From JAXGXJ01 sp963816155 (lineage in GTDB: Bacteria > Actinomycetota > Thermoleophilia > RBG-16-64-13): a stretch of DNA of 64,000 nucleotides. The notes beneath the pieces were generated by a model, which saw only the letters and a program-made list of their open reading frames with translations, was not told the origin of the DNA and ran no database searches. The DNA lies in assembly GCA_963816155.1 (NCBI GenBank), contig CAWFJE010000005.1, positions 1 through 64,000 of the forward strand. The letters are read 5' to 3'. This document shows, piece after piece, positions 35,561 to 43,790 of this stretch. A program made the position numbers and the translations under genes. Numbering within the stretch: the stretch's first letter is position 1; every line of letters begins with the position of its first letter.

Positions 35561-36727
35561 TTAACCCAGCCGCGTGCCTTCCACCTCCAGCCCGCCTCCC
35601 TGCGGAAGCTTGCTCCAGCTCCGGCGCTGCCATTCCTCCTTGAGCACTTCGACCGCCGCTTGCTCCAGGAATTCCGGCGCCGCCCACGCGTCCACGTCAA
35701 AGTCGTTCTTGATGTAGCCGTGGCGGAGCATGAAGTCCTTACCGATCTTGACGCATTTCAGGTTCTGCGCGCTCAGGCTCGGCACCATGTCGACGTCCTT
35801 GATGCCCTGGTACGTATCTTCGGCATCAAGGTAGAAGGTCTGCCGGTTGAGGATCGCTCCGGCGGCGTGTTTGTTCTCGTTGGCCCAGCGCCCCACCTTG
35901 ACCATGGCCTTCATGTAGGCCACGACCAGCTCGGGATGCTCGTTCGCCATGACGTCGGTGCAGGTGATCACTGCCGGGGTGTTGGCCACCTGGATGGTCC
36001 AGTCCGGATACTTGGACAGGTCCTCGATCATCTTGATCTGTCCTGTGGCCTCCTGCAGATGCTGGAACACCTTGCTCTGGGTGTAGATAGCATCGACGAC
36101 GCCTCCGAGGAGCGCCTTCTCCAGCGGGCGGAAGGCCAGGTCGTGCTTGTGATCCCGTCGCATCCACAGTTCGGAGGGGTTGTTCATGGGCGGCACGAGC
36201 ATCTCGGGCTTGTCGTACCAGTCGTCCGGGTAGGGGAACTCGACCAGCTCGATGTCGTCCATGGTCATGTCGTTCAGCATCAGCATGCTGGTGATGCCCA
36301 TGTGTTCCTGGATACGCCACCAGTCGTTCTTGATGGTGTTGAGGCTCTTGGAGATCCCGATCTTCTTGCCCTTGAGATCCTCCATCCGGAAGATCTTGTC
36401 GTCGGCCCGCACCGCCATGCAGCCGCCCTCGTACACCCAGGTCGCCCCCAGGAGACGGGTGCGGCGGATGTCGGCGTTGACGTGGATGGGCGGGTAGAGG
36501 CCGCCGAAGCGGACGAGGTTGTCGAGGTTGTGGATGTAGTGCGGGTACCAGTTGTTCTCCGGCGCATGGCGGAAGTAGGCGTACTCAACGCCGATCTTCT
36601 TGAACTCCTCGCGGCACCAGCCCAGCTCCTGGTCGATGTTGTTGGCGGACACCATAGCGCAGTTGGTGAACCACACCTCGTTCCAGTTGAGTGGCACGGT
36701 GGTGCTTACCCGTTCTGCTTCAGCCAT
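35561..36727 (-). CDS. DszB-like sulfinate desulfinase homologue (substrate-binding-protein fold)
   Basis: 388 residues; ATG with AAGGAGCAGTCG. It resembles 2-(2'-hydroxyphenyl)benzenesulfinate desulfinase DszB: FTNCAMVSAN matches the SNC segment with the catalytic Cys (here C23), PHYIHNLDNLVRFGG matches the segment with the catalytic His and Arg (here H63 and R73, spaced 10 as in DszB H60/R70), and the C-terminus has DAWAAPEFLEQA like the DszB QWAAPEFL. RTRLLG is also shared. No signal peptide is present, against a role as a transporter binding protein. Residue numbers for DszB are from memory. Cleavage of an aryl or alkyl sulfinate to sulfite is the inferred reaction; a NitT/TauT-like binding protein is the alternative. 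Confidence 0.65.
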   Translation of the reverse strand: MAEAERVSTTVPLNWNEVWFTNCAMVSANNIDQELGWCREEFKKIGVEYAYFRHAPENNWYPHYIHNLDNLVRFGGLYPPIHVNADIRRTRLLGATWVYEGGCMAVRADDKIFRMEDLKGKKIGISKSLNTIKNDWWRIQEHMGITSMLMLNDMTMDDIELVEFPYPDDWYDKPEMLVPPMNNPSELWMRRDHKHDLAFRPLEKALLGGVVDAIYTQSKVFQHLQEATGQIKMIEDLSKYPDWTIQVANTPAVITCTDVMANEHPELVVAYMKAMVKVGRWANENKHAAGAILNRQTFYLDAEDTYQGIKDVDMVPSLSAQNLKCVKIGKDFMLRHGYIKNDFDVDAWAAPEFLEQAAVEVLKEEWQRRSWSKLPQGGGLEVEGTRLG

Positions 36728-36990
36728 CGACTGCTCCTTTGTCCCTAGTACTAAGAAGACGCCATCTGCGCCGCCACGCGATTCCGATTTAGCCTCAGCC
36801 CTCGTCGTTTATGCAGCGGGCACAAAGACACACACGACTTTCTCAGATTAGCGCCGGCGCTATGGGCGAAGAAGCCCCACAAGGGTGCAATGATGGTAGG
36901 GGTGCGATCATCAACCGCCGCTTGACGACGCCGGCCCTCTCGCGGAGACTCACTGCCCGCTGCAAGCTCCCAGGCAATTCTGTCGCACAC

Positions 36991-37251
36991 GGTGCGTTGG
37001 CTGTCCGTTGGATTTCGCCCGATTGGGGCCAGTGTCGGCGCGGCTTCCCAAAAGTAAAGCCATGCAGATTTGCAGGGATTTATGATGGTAGCGGGGGCCC
37101 GGACTGAATTAAGCGCACGACTGCCCGAGCGGTTTCGGCTGGTTCTGGTGTAGCCGGCGATGCCCAAGTCCATCTTCAGGAACGCGGGTGGCGGGACCCC
37201 GGAGCGAATCGATAGGGGACAGAATCCGGGGCTTTGCGTTCATCGGACGGG
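36991..37251 (+). repeat. tRNA-fMet 3'-flank duplicate plus both repeat families (copy 4)
   Basis: 36991-37098 closely matches 60449-60558, the real 3' flank and end of tRNA-fMet: ggtgcgttggctgtccgttg, the hairpin region aaagccatgcagatttgcag, and gatggtagcgggggc (37084-37098). From there the conserved tail ccggactgaattaagcgcac to tctggtgtagc (37154) replaces the tRNA body. A second-family copy follows (37187-37250), ending gcgttcatcgg. The stretch 36751-36990 and 37252-37474 shows no gene I can support. Confidence 0.75.
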
Positions 37252-37474
37252 TGTGCGCTAAGCGCCTCGATCCTGCCGGACCGGTCACTGGTCGCGGCGG
37301 AACGAAGCAGTCCTGACGGATCCCGCTTTGCGCCGCGGGCGCCAGGCACAGAAATCACGTAGTCGCCGAAGCGGCAGTGACAATTATCGTACTTGCTGTC
37401 AGGCAGAAGCGCGAACTCCGGGGGGCGAAGTGAGCGATTCGGCGTAAGGGATCCGACTGCTGTGCCGGGCGAGA

Positions 37475-37792
37475 TTAGGGCTGCTCGAAGAGCAGGATCT
37501 GGATGTGTTTGCCGACGGTAGGTTCGATCGCGTGGGCTTCGGCCTCACCGTCCAGGAGCATACCGGTGTCGCCCGCGCGCAAGGGGATGGCTCTGTTTCC
37601 GTCCTTCAGCCGCAATGTGGCCTCGCCCGCAAGCACATGGATGAGGTGCCCCTTCGTGCACCACTCCTGACTGGCGCCCTCCGAGAGTTCGAGCAGGGTT
37701 ATCACCTTACCGTCGCGTGCGCTGACCTTGACGCGAACGCCCGGCCCGGCCTCTTTCCAGGGCAGGCTCTCCCAATCGATCAAAACGCTCAT
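37475..37792 (-). CDS. Cupin-domain protein
   Basis: 105 residues; ATG with GGAAGGGAACT. A single cupin barrel is visible: LLELSEGASQEWCTKGHLIH followed by VLAGEATLRLKDG and PLRAGDTGMLLDGEAEAHAI. Metal ligands can be suggested (Cys/His in the first motif, His in the second), though the classic HxH is replaced by CTKGHLIH. Small cupins of this type are sensors, isomerases or accessory proteins. It is the last gene of the reductase-like operon, 30 bp after the ATPase subunit. Confidence 0.75.
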   Translation of the reverse strand: MSVLIDWESLPWKEAGPGVRVKVSARDGKVITLLELSEGASQEWCTKGHLIHVLAGEATLRLKDGNRAIPLRAGDTGMLLDGEAEAHAIEPTVGKHIQILLFEQP

Positions 37793-37822
37793 AGTTCCCT
37801 TCCTTTCTTCACTGAGTCATCC

Positions 37823-38665
37823 TCATTCGATGGCCTGCTTCTTGGCCCGGTCATTGGCGATCAGGGCTGCCCCCACCGCCCCCACGATCATCGGTTCCTG
37901 CGGCAGGTTGACCTTCAAACCGTCGATCTTCTCTTCGATCTTGTTCACGAGCCCGACATTCCTGCCGATGCCGCCGGAGATTACGAACTTGTCCCTAACG
38001 CCGACCTTTCTAACCAGGGCCATGACCCGGTTGGCGATCGCCTCGTGCAGCCCGGCCAGGATATCCTCCTTGCGCTCGCCTTCCTTGAGCAGCGTGACCG
38101 CCGCTCCCCGGCCGAAGGCCGCGCAGGTCGAGCTGAACGGCAGGACTTTTGTGCTCTGCAGCGACAGCGGACCGATCTCGGACAGAGGAACGTGCATGGC
38201 CTCGGCGACGACCTCCATGAAGCGACCGGTGCCGGCGGCACACTTGTCGTTCATCACGAAATCGGCGACCTCGCCCATGGGACCGACCTGGATGGCCTTG
38301 CTGTCCTGCCCGCCGACATCGAGGACGGTGGAGACCCCCGGCACGAACCACTGCGCCCCGCGGCAGTGGCAGGTGATCTCGGTGATAGCATGATGGGCAA
38401 AGGGCACGACGGCGCGTCCGTAGCCGGTCGACACGATGCAGGCCATGTCCTCGATCTTCAGGCGGTCGACCCGTACGTCGGGCAACGGCATCCGGTACTC
38501 GCCCCACAGGCCCGTGCGGCGATGGACGGCCGCATCCACTACCGCCTCGGCCGTCTTGAGAATGTTGGGCCCGGTCTCGATGGTGCCATAGGTCAGCAAC
38601 TGCCCGTCGTCGAGGATGACACACTTGGAGCTGCGCGAACCGATGTCGATTCCCATGGTCAGCAT
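37823..38665 (-). CDS. ASKHA ATPase subunit of benzoyl-CoA reductase / 2-hydroxyacyl-CoA dehydratase activator (BcrA/BzdQ-like)
   Basis: 280 residues from ATG 38665, overlapping the previous stop by one base (TGATG) with GGGAGG upstream. Motifs of the BadF/BadG/HgdC family are clear: GIDIGSRSSKCVILD, STGYGRAVV, LDVGGQDSKAIQV, the cluster-ligand segment MNDKCAAGTGRFME, a second Cys in SSTCAAFGRG, and VISGGIGRNVGLV. The subunit hydrolyses ATP and passes one low-potential electron from a bridging 4Fe-4S cluster to the catalytic subunits. A second, diverged ATPase subunit is encoded directly upstream. Two ATPase subunits with two catalytic subunits is the composition of class I benzoyl-CoA reductase. 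Confidence 0.85.
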   Translation of the reverse strand: MLTMGIDIGSRSSKCVILDDGQLLTYGTIETGPNILKTAEAVVDAAVHRRTGLWGEYRMPLPDVRVDRLKIEDMACIVSTGYGRAVVPFAHHAITEITCHCRGAQWFVPGVSTVLDVGGQDSKAIQVGPMGEVADFVMNDKCAAGTGRFMEVVAEAMHVPLSEIGPLSLQSTKVLPFSSTCAAFGRGAAVTLLKEGERKEDILAGLHEAIANRVMALVRKVGVRDKFVISGGIGRNVGLVNKIEEKIDGLKVNLPQEPMIVGAVGAALIANDRAKKQAIE

Positions 38666-39471
38666 CACGCGCCTCCCTCCCGCTCCATTTGGCGGGCGAA
38701 CACGGCCGCGCCCAGGGCCCGTACGTACTGCGGCTGCGCAGGAACCAGCGCCGGCTTGCCCAGGTGGGCTTCGATCGCCTTGACAATGCCCACATTCCGG
38801 GCCACCCCTCCGCAGAGCAGCAGCCCGGAGGGCACGCCCACCCTCTGCACCATCCCCCACAGGCCATCGGCGATACACTGGTTCACGCCGGCGAACACAT
38901 CGGGAACGGGAACCGGCGGGTCCTTGTGGATGAAGGACAAGATCTCGCCTTCGGCGAAGATCACGCACCGGCTGGACACTGTCTGCGGGGCGGTAGCCTG
39001 CAGCGACAGCGGGCCTAACTCCTCCACCGGGATTTCCAGCATGCGGCTCACAAGGTCCAGCAGCGCGCCCGAGGACACCGCGCAGCGCTCGTTCTTCACC
39101 TGGTCCTCGACCTGGCCATCAGCGGACAGCCGGATGGCCATCGAGCTGTCGGCACCGATATAGAGGACCGTCCGCGCCTGGGGAAAGCGGAAGTAGGCTC
39201 CCGTGGCGATGCAACTCGCCTCCGAGCGTTGCTTCAGGGCCGCGATGTTCACCGCCGCGGTGACGGGCAGGCTGAGGGTGCCGGTCGCCACCGCGGCCTT
39301 CAGGTCCTCGCGCTTGAGGCCCGTCTGCCGCAGTGCCTCCTGCACCGCCATCCGGGCCTCGGTCTCCGCCGATTCCCCGGTCTGCAGCGAGGCACCACCG
39401 AGGATCACATCGCCTTCTAGAATCACCGCCTTGGTGGATTGCGATCCCAGGTCGATTCCAACGACAGCCAT
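38665..39471 (-). CDS. Second ASKHA ATPase subunit (BcrD/BzdP-like)
   Basis: 268 residues; ATG with GAGGACAAAGC. It has VGIDLGSQSTKAVILEGDVI, ATGTLSLPVTAAVN, LYIGADSSMAIRL in place of the usual GGQD loop, NERCAVSSGALLD with the first cluster Cys, SRCVIFAEGEILS with the second, and LCGGVARNVGIVKAIEAHLG. Both cysteines that hold the shared iron-sulfur cluster are kept, but the phosphate loop differs (GADSS), so this partner may hydrolyse ATP less well. It is translated immediately before the other ATPase subunit. Confidence 0.85.
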   Translation of the reverse strand: MAVVGIDLGSQSTKAVILEGDVILGGASLQTGESAETEARMAVQEALRQTGLKREDLKAAVATGTLSLPVTAAVNIAALKQRSEASCIATGAYFRFPQARTVLYIGADSSMAIRLSADGQVEDQVKNERCAVSSGALLDLVSRMLEIPVEELGPLSLQATAPQTVSSRCVIFAEGEILSFIHKDPPVPVPDVFAGVNQCIADGLWGMVQRVGVPSGLLLCGGVARNVGIVKAIEAHLGKPALVPAQPQYVRALGAAVFARQMEREGGA

Positions 39472-39549
39472 GCTTTGTCCTCTTCAACGGTGACGTCTTC
39501 CGTAACGAACTTTCCTGGCTCGACTCCCAGGCACAACCCGAATGCCGGG

Positions 39550-40698
39550 CTAGCCGGCCCGGCTTTCCAGCATCTCCATGAACGCCTCGGCGCGGATCTT
39601 CACCTGCGCTCCCGACGGGTGACCGTACTCCAGGTCGAGATCCAGGATCGGGATGCCTTGCTGTGCCATCTGCTTCTTGAGATCGAACTTGTCCCAACCG
39701 TTGTAGGTGCAGAAGCGCACGATCTCGGACACGATCCCATCGACCTTGTACTGCTCAGCCAGGTCGCCGATGAACTCGAGTCGCCCGTCGGAATTCCAGT
39801 TGTGCATGTCGACCGGGCGGCCCAGCACGTAGTAGCGGGCCAGCGCCTCCATCGGTGGCAGCTCGGTGTCCACCTGTCCCCAGGCATAGCGGATGCCGCA
39901 GTTCATCTCGTCGACGACCACCAGCGCGTCCAGTGCCTCGAGCGCGGCGACCTGGTTGGTGTTGTGCAGGTCGTTGCCGATGACCATCAGGCGCCTGGCC
40001 TTCTTGATCTCGCGTCCCGTGCGCTGGATCTCGTCGAGCAGCTGCTCCATCAGCTCGTTGAACCGCTCGCGCGGCAGGCGCGCGGCCGCCTTGCTCACTT
40101 CCAGAGCCTCGGCTCCGGTCACCGGGGGTCGATCGCGCTTGCGCAGCTCATAGAGCTGCTTCATCAGTTCGCGTCCCCGGTTGTAAATCCGGATCGAGTT
40201 CGCGATGTCATGGTCGGGAATCCTACTCAGCCGGTACAGGGAAAGTCTGTCCCTGAAGTCCTCGAGATCGGCCACGTAAAGCTTCACCGCCTCCTCGTCC
40301 CGCTTGCGCGGCGCGTAGAGGACGTCCATGTAGGGCAGCTTCTTGTAGTACTCCCACACGCTGTAGAGCCGCTTGTCCTGGTCGCAGAAGCTGGAGGAGA
40401 CCAGGCCGTCCAGGAAGCCGTACTTGCCGTCGAGCTGCAGTTGCCAGCAGGTGCGGATCTTGGAGCAGGAGTTGGCGGAGATGTAGGCCTCGGCCCCTTG
40501 CATCTGCACCGGCTCGTTGTCGCCGGTGACCTCGAACGGCAGCATCCCGGCCGCGTGGAGGATCTCCTCCGGTACGTAGGGGTTGAACCAGCCGATCACC
40601 TGGCGGCCCGAAGCCTTCCAGTCCTTGATGGTGACGCTCTCCGGGAACGGTGAGGTCAGCCTTTGCATTTCGTTCAGAGTTTGCAGAGGCGCGTTCAT
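39550..40698 (-). CDS. Benzoyl-CoA reductase / 2-hydroxyacyl-CoA dehydratase catalytic subunit (BcrC/BzdN-like)
   Basis: 382 residues, near the normal length for BcrC/BadD/BzdN. It overlaps the upstream subunit by ATGA. Family features are VIGWFNPYVPEEILHAAGML, SANSCSKIRTCWQLQLDG, VSSSFCDQDKRLYSVWEYYK, and a late Cys segment VRFCTYNGWDKFDLKKQMAQ; these cysteines ligate a 4Fe-4S cluster. ILDLDLEYGHPSGAQVKIRA is the usual C-terminal motif (the GLE-D type). It should form the catalytic heterodimer with the product of 40695-41999. Confidence 0.85.
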   Translation of the reverse strand: MNAPLQTLNEMQRLTSPFPESVTIKDWKASGRQVIGWFNPYVPEEILHAAGMLPFEVTGDNEPVQMQGAEAYISANSCSKIRTCWQLQLDGKYGFLDGLVSSSFCDQDKRLYSVWEYYKKLPYMDVLYAPRKRDEEAVKLYVADLEDFRDRLSLYRLSRIPDHDIANSIRIYNRGRELMKQLYELRKRDRPPVTGAEALEVSKAAARLPRERFNELMEQLLDEIQRTGREIKKARRLMVIGNDLHNTNQVAALEALDALVVVDEMNCGIRYAWGQVDTELPPMEALARYYVLGRPVDMHNWNSDGRLEFIGDLAEQYKVDGIVSEIVRFCTYNGWDKFDLKKQMAQQGIPILDLDLEYGHPSGAQVKIRAEAFMEMLESRAG

Positions 40699-41999
40699 AC
40701 GGTCGCCCTCCTTTCCCGGTAAGCCTTGCTTCCCTCGATCATCTCGAAGAAGCTATCCAACTGGCTCTCGACCTCCGCCCGGCTGGTGAAGGTGCTGTCA
40801 ATCACGTCACAGTTGATGGTGAGCGACGGCACGGCACACTGGCGCAACAGCTCGTCCCTGACGATCGTGCCGAGGCCCGAAGCCTGCTTGCAGCCCCAGT
40901 TGTTGTTGAAGATCGCCCCATCCACCTTGTATTGGCGGGCCTGGGCGACGAGGTTTTCCGCCCAGTCGATCGAGGGCGAGTATTGGCAGTTGCCGGGCGC
41001 GACCTGGGTCCTGTAGGCGAGGTTGCCCAGCGGATCGTCCGGGTCGAGCAGCCACTTGGCCTCGCCGCGCCAGTTCGACAGCACCTCGCACACGGAGACT
41101 GCTCCGTACTTCTGCTGTATGAAGGCCATGAGGGTCGGGTCCCAGAACGGACTGAAGCTGCTCCACATGACCCGGAAGCGCTCGTCCTTGACGGCGCCGA
41201 TGCCCTGGTCCACGCGCTCCTGGAGTTCGTCGCGCAATGCCGTGAGAAAGTCCACGGCATCCTGCGTCCCGGGCAGCAGGCGAAGCGCCAACAGTACGCC
41301 GCCGAAGCACTCGGCGGACATGGGTGACGGGACATGGGCCGTGAGCCGCTGGACCTCGAGGCTGACCTCGGTGAGACGATAGGAGAGGCGCACCACCTCC
41401 TTGAGGCGGTCGTAGTCCATCTTCTTCCCCGTGTGCTCCTCCAGGAAGGCGATCAACCGCTTGTGCTCGTTCTTCCACTGATCCATGGCCTGACGCGTGA
41501 ATGGGTAGTAGGGCCGCTCCATGCCGAAGTCCGGGATGCCGTACCGCCGACCCAGTGTGTGGAAGGCCTTGACGTTGTCGCACGACGAGGTGGCGTAGAG
41601 AAAGACATCCGTGTGGGGCCACTTGCCGGCGTGCAGCAGTCCGTCCATGTTCCGGAAGAAGGAGCAGACCTCCAGCGGTGTACCGGTCGAGGCCGCGATG
41701 CTCAAGGCCTCGGGGACAGACTCCGGCATCCCCACCAGGTCCGAGATGACGCCCCAGAATTCGTTGAACACGCCCACGACGTCCATCGCCTCGTAGATCT
41801 CGAGGGGCTGCTGGGTGCCGTGGGTCGCCACCAACCGGCCCTGCTCCTTGGCCGTGACAATCCGGTCCACGTACTTGTGAACCATTTCCATGTAGCCGAC
41901 GGTTGACTTCATCACGCCGGGCTTCTTCTTGATCCCTTCGACGGCCATCGTGAGGCGCGCCGCCAGTTCTTCGACCGTAATCAGGTTGTCAGCGCTCAT
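40695..41999 (-). CDS. Benzoyl-CoA reductase / 2-hydroxyacyl-CoA dehydratase catalytic subunit (BcrB/BzdO-like)
   Basis: 434 residues; ATG with GGGAGGGGCAGG. First gene of the operon. It contains LVATHGTQQPLEIYEAMDVV, LYATSSCDNVKAFHTLGRRY, IFNNNWGCKQASGLGTIVRD and LTINCDVIDSTFTSRAEVES, the last two being typical C-terminal motifs of the family (GC for cluster binding, then LxxDxxD). Length and motif set fit the larger catalytic subunit of ATP-dependent aryl-CoA reductases. The alternative is a 2-hydroxyacyl-CoA dehydratase alpha subunit; the presence of two separate ATPase subunit genes favours the reductase. Confidence 0.85.
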   Translation of the reverse strand: MSADNLITVEELAARLTMAVEGIKKKPGVMKSTVGYMEMVHKYVDRIVTAKEQGRLVATHGTQQPLEIYEAMDVVGVFNEFWGVISDLVGMPESVPEALSIAASTGTPLEVCSFFRNMDGLLHAGKWPHTDVFLYATSSCDNVKAFHTLGRRYGIPDFGMERPYYPFTRQAMDQWKNEHKRLIAFLEEHTGKKMDYDRLKEVVRLSYRLTEVSLEVQRLTAHVPSPMSAECFGGVLLALRLLPGTQDAVDFLTALRDELQERVDQGIGAVKDERFRVMWSSFSPFWDPTLMAFIQQKYGAVSVCEVLSNWRGEAKWLLDPDDPLGNLAYRTQVAPGNCQYSPSIDWAENLVAQARQYKVDGAIFNNNWGCKQASGLGTIVRDELLRQCAVPSLTINCDVIDSTFTSRAEVESQLDSFFEMIEGSKAYRERRATV

Positions 42000-42227
42000 C
42001 CTGCCCCTCCCTTCTTCATCGAGTCAAAATCTGAAATGCCTCGTGTAGAGCCGGGGTGGCGGGGGAAATATCGGGCAGACTGTCGGGTGCCACAAGGCCT
42101 CCTCGTGCATTTCGCCTTGAGCCATTCTAGAACGGCAGTCCGACGCCAGATAGGACCCATGATGGTCCAAGTGCGGTGCAGGGTGGAAGGGTCGCGTGCC
42201 GGTCGAGGTCACCTGGCTGAAGGGGGA

Positions 42228-42346
42228 TGTCCCCTATCGTGAGGTGGCGGGACCCCGGAGCGAATCGATGGGGGACGGAATCCGTGGATTTGCGTTCATC
42301 GGACCGTGTCGCAGGTTCAAACCGAGGTCTCGAAATAAGACCCCGG
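42228..42346 (+). repeat. Second-family repeat plus left half of a tRNA-fMet-type repeat, cut by IS30
   Basis: cccctatcgtgaggtggcgg (42232-42251) begins a long second-family copy ending at about 42306. gtcgcaggttcaaacc (42308-42323) and tctcgaaataagaccccgg then repeat the T-arm and hairpin part of copies 2 and 6, and stop at 42346 where the IS30 end starts. The right half resumes at 43593. The region 42000-42227 shows no gene; it must hold the promoter of the reductase-like operon, but I could not pick out clear boxes. Confidence 0.7.
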
Positions 42347-43591
42347 TGAATTCAAGTGGTCGAAGCAACAGAGCTTGCTGAATGGCCGAGTTCTGTGGTC
42401 AAGACATCTGACGGGGAACGCCATTGATGGGTCTTCCGAGGTCGCTGATTCAGTCGCTCTGCGATTGCGTGGAGTTCACTGGTTGCCCGAGCGACGCTGA
42501 GGTGTTTAGGCAGATACTGACGGATCAAGCCGTTAGTGTTCTCGACGGTCGGTTTCTGCCAGGGACTGCCGGCTTCCGTGAAGAAGACCCCTTCGCTGAA
42601 GTACTCGGCGATCTGGTGATGGTTGGCCATCTCGCCCCCTTGGTCCCAGGTCAGCGTGTGACGGCAAGCGGTAGGGATGGCCGCGAGGACCGGTGCAAGT
42701 GCCCTCACCACCGCCTCGGCCCCGTGCCCCTCTGGGAGGGCTATGAGATGCAGGTAGCGGCTGCGGCGCTCGACCAACGTGGCGACTGCCGTTCGCGCTC
42801 CGGTGCCCATGATGAGATCTCCTTCCCAGTCACCGTACCGACTGCGAGACTCGACCACGCGGGGGCGTTCGTGGATCAGCCGGCCAGGTTGGGTGAACCG
42901 GACCTGTCGCCGATCGGGACGTCTCCGGCGTTTGCGTAGTGGTCGGCCAGTGCGGAGTCTTCGCGTGAGCCCTCTCGCGAGGCCGGTTCTGTGGGCGTGG
43001 TAGAGCGCCTGGTAGATCGTCTCGTGGCAGAGGTGCCAACCTGAGCGCTCAGGGTAGGTGACACGGAGCCAGCCGGCAATCTGCTCCGGACTCCACTCCA
43101 CCTCTAGCTTCGCCTGCACAAGAGCTCTCAGTTCCGGGTCTCGCGCGAGGATCGGGGTCTTCACGCGGCCAGCCTGCTCCTGAGCGCGAGCGTGCGCAAG
43201 GACCGCATCGTAGATGCCGCGGTCGTGGGATCGGGCATTGCGCCTGAGCTCCCGTGAAACCGTTGAAGGGCTGCGTCCGATCTCGCGGGCTATCTGGCGA
43301 ACACCCAGTCCCATCCGGCGTAGCGCGGCGATCCGCTCCCGTTCGAGGAGCGACAAATAGCGGCCGCTCACCTCATTCGCGAGACGAGCTGGCGGCATGC
43401 CCCCGCGTTCAGCACGCCAACGATAACCGGTGTGGCGACCGATCCCCACCTGGCGACAAGCCTCAACCGTCCCGAGCCCCGAACCTATCAACCGCCAATA
43501 CTCGTCCTCAACAGCCAATCTACGCTTGCGTCCACGGCGACCCATTCGCAACCTCCGTCAATGAGAGTGTTGCGACGAAGTCTAGAACCCA
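42347..43591 (-). mobile_element. IS30-family insertion sequence
   Basis: Left end tgaattcaagtggtcgaagc and right end, read on the other strand, tgggttctagacttcgtcgc form imperfect terminal inverted repeats of about 26 bp with a shared gcaaca at the inner side. The sequence ccccgg flanks both ends (42341-42346 and 43593-43598), which could be a target duplication of up to 6 bp, longer than the 2-3 bp usual for IS30; one extra base at 43592 leaves the exact right edge open. The flanks join to a repeat that is continuous at 6833-6897 and 45618-45684. Confidence 0.8.
42352..43545 (-). CDS. IS30-family transposase
   Basis: 397 residues from ATG 43545 (GGAGG six bases upstream). An N-terminal helix-turn-helix region contains MGLGVRQIAREIGRSPSTVS followed by RELRRN, the IS30 signature. 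The DDE catalytic domain shows YGDWEGDLIMG (first Asp), TLTWDQGGEMANH (second Asp) and PWQKPTVENTNGLIRQYLPK (Glu). All three catalytic residues are intact, so the element may be active. The last codons reach into the terminal repeat. Confidence 0.9.
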   Translation of the reverse strand: MGRRGRKRRLAVEDEYWRLIGSGLGTVEACRQVGIGRHTGYRWRAERGGMPPARLANEVSGRYLSLLERERIAALRRMGLGVRQIAREIGRSPSTVSRELRRNARSHDRGIYDAVLAHARAQEQAGRVKTPILARDPELRALVQAKLEVEWSPEQIAGWLRVTYPERSGWHLCHETIYQALYHAHRTGLARGLTRRLRTGRPLRKRRRRPDRRQVRFTQPGRLIHERPRVVESRSRYGDWEGDLIMGTGARTAVATLVERRSRYLHLIALPEGHGAEAVVRALAPVLAAIPTACRHTLTWDQGGEMANHHQIAEYFSEGVFFTEAGSPWQKPTVENTNGLIRQYLPKHLSVARATSELHAIAERLNQRPRKTHQWRSPSDVLTTELGHSASSVASTT

Positions 43592-43790
43592 CCCCCGGTT
43601 TGCAGGGCGAAAAATAGCGGGGGCCCGAACTGAAGCAAGTGCACCCCTGCCACCCTTCCCGACGTCGTTCGCCTTGGTCTTGTCGTAGCGGTCACGGGTC
43701 AGAAACTTGGCCGCAGAAGCGGGGTGGCAGGAGCCGGAATCACAACAGACTTCCGCGGTTGCGCGGGCCCGTCTCGGCCCGTGGAAACCG
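43592..43790 (+). repeat. Right half of the IS30-split repeat (copy 5)
   Basis: ccggtttgcagggcgaaaaa leads into the core atagcgggggc (43614-43624), with tail cccgaactgaagcaagtgca ending ttggtcttgtcgtagc (43689). A degenerate second-family module, ggtggcaggagccggaatc, follows at about 43723. No gene. Confidence 0.65.

Noticed and set aside
35561..36727. Assignment as a plain ABC transporter substrate-binding protein
   Set aside because: No signal peptide or lipobox, no transporter permease or ATPase gene nearby, and DszB active-site segments are present; kept as alternative only.
35489..36748. 419-codon plus-strand ORF opposite the desulfinase candidate
   Set aside because: Composition typical of an antisense frame (HVDVL, VVEVVDVV runs); the minus strand has good ribosome site and conserved motifs.
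37505..39163. 552-codon plus-strand ORF opposite cupin and ATPase subunits
   Set aside because: Crosses three minus-strand genes with clear family motifs; no domain of its own.
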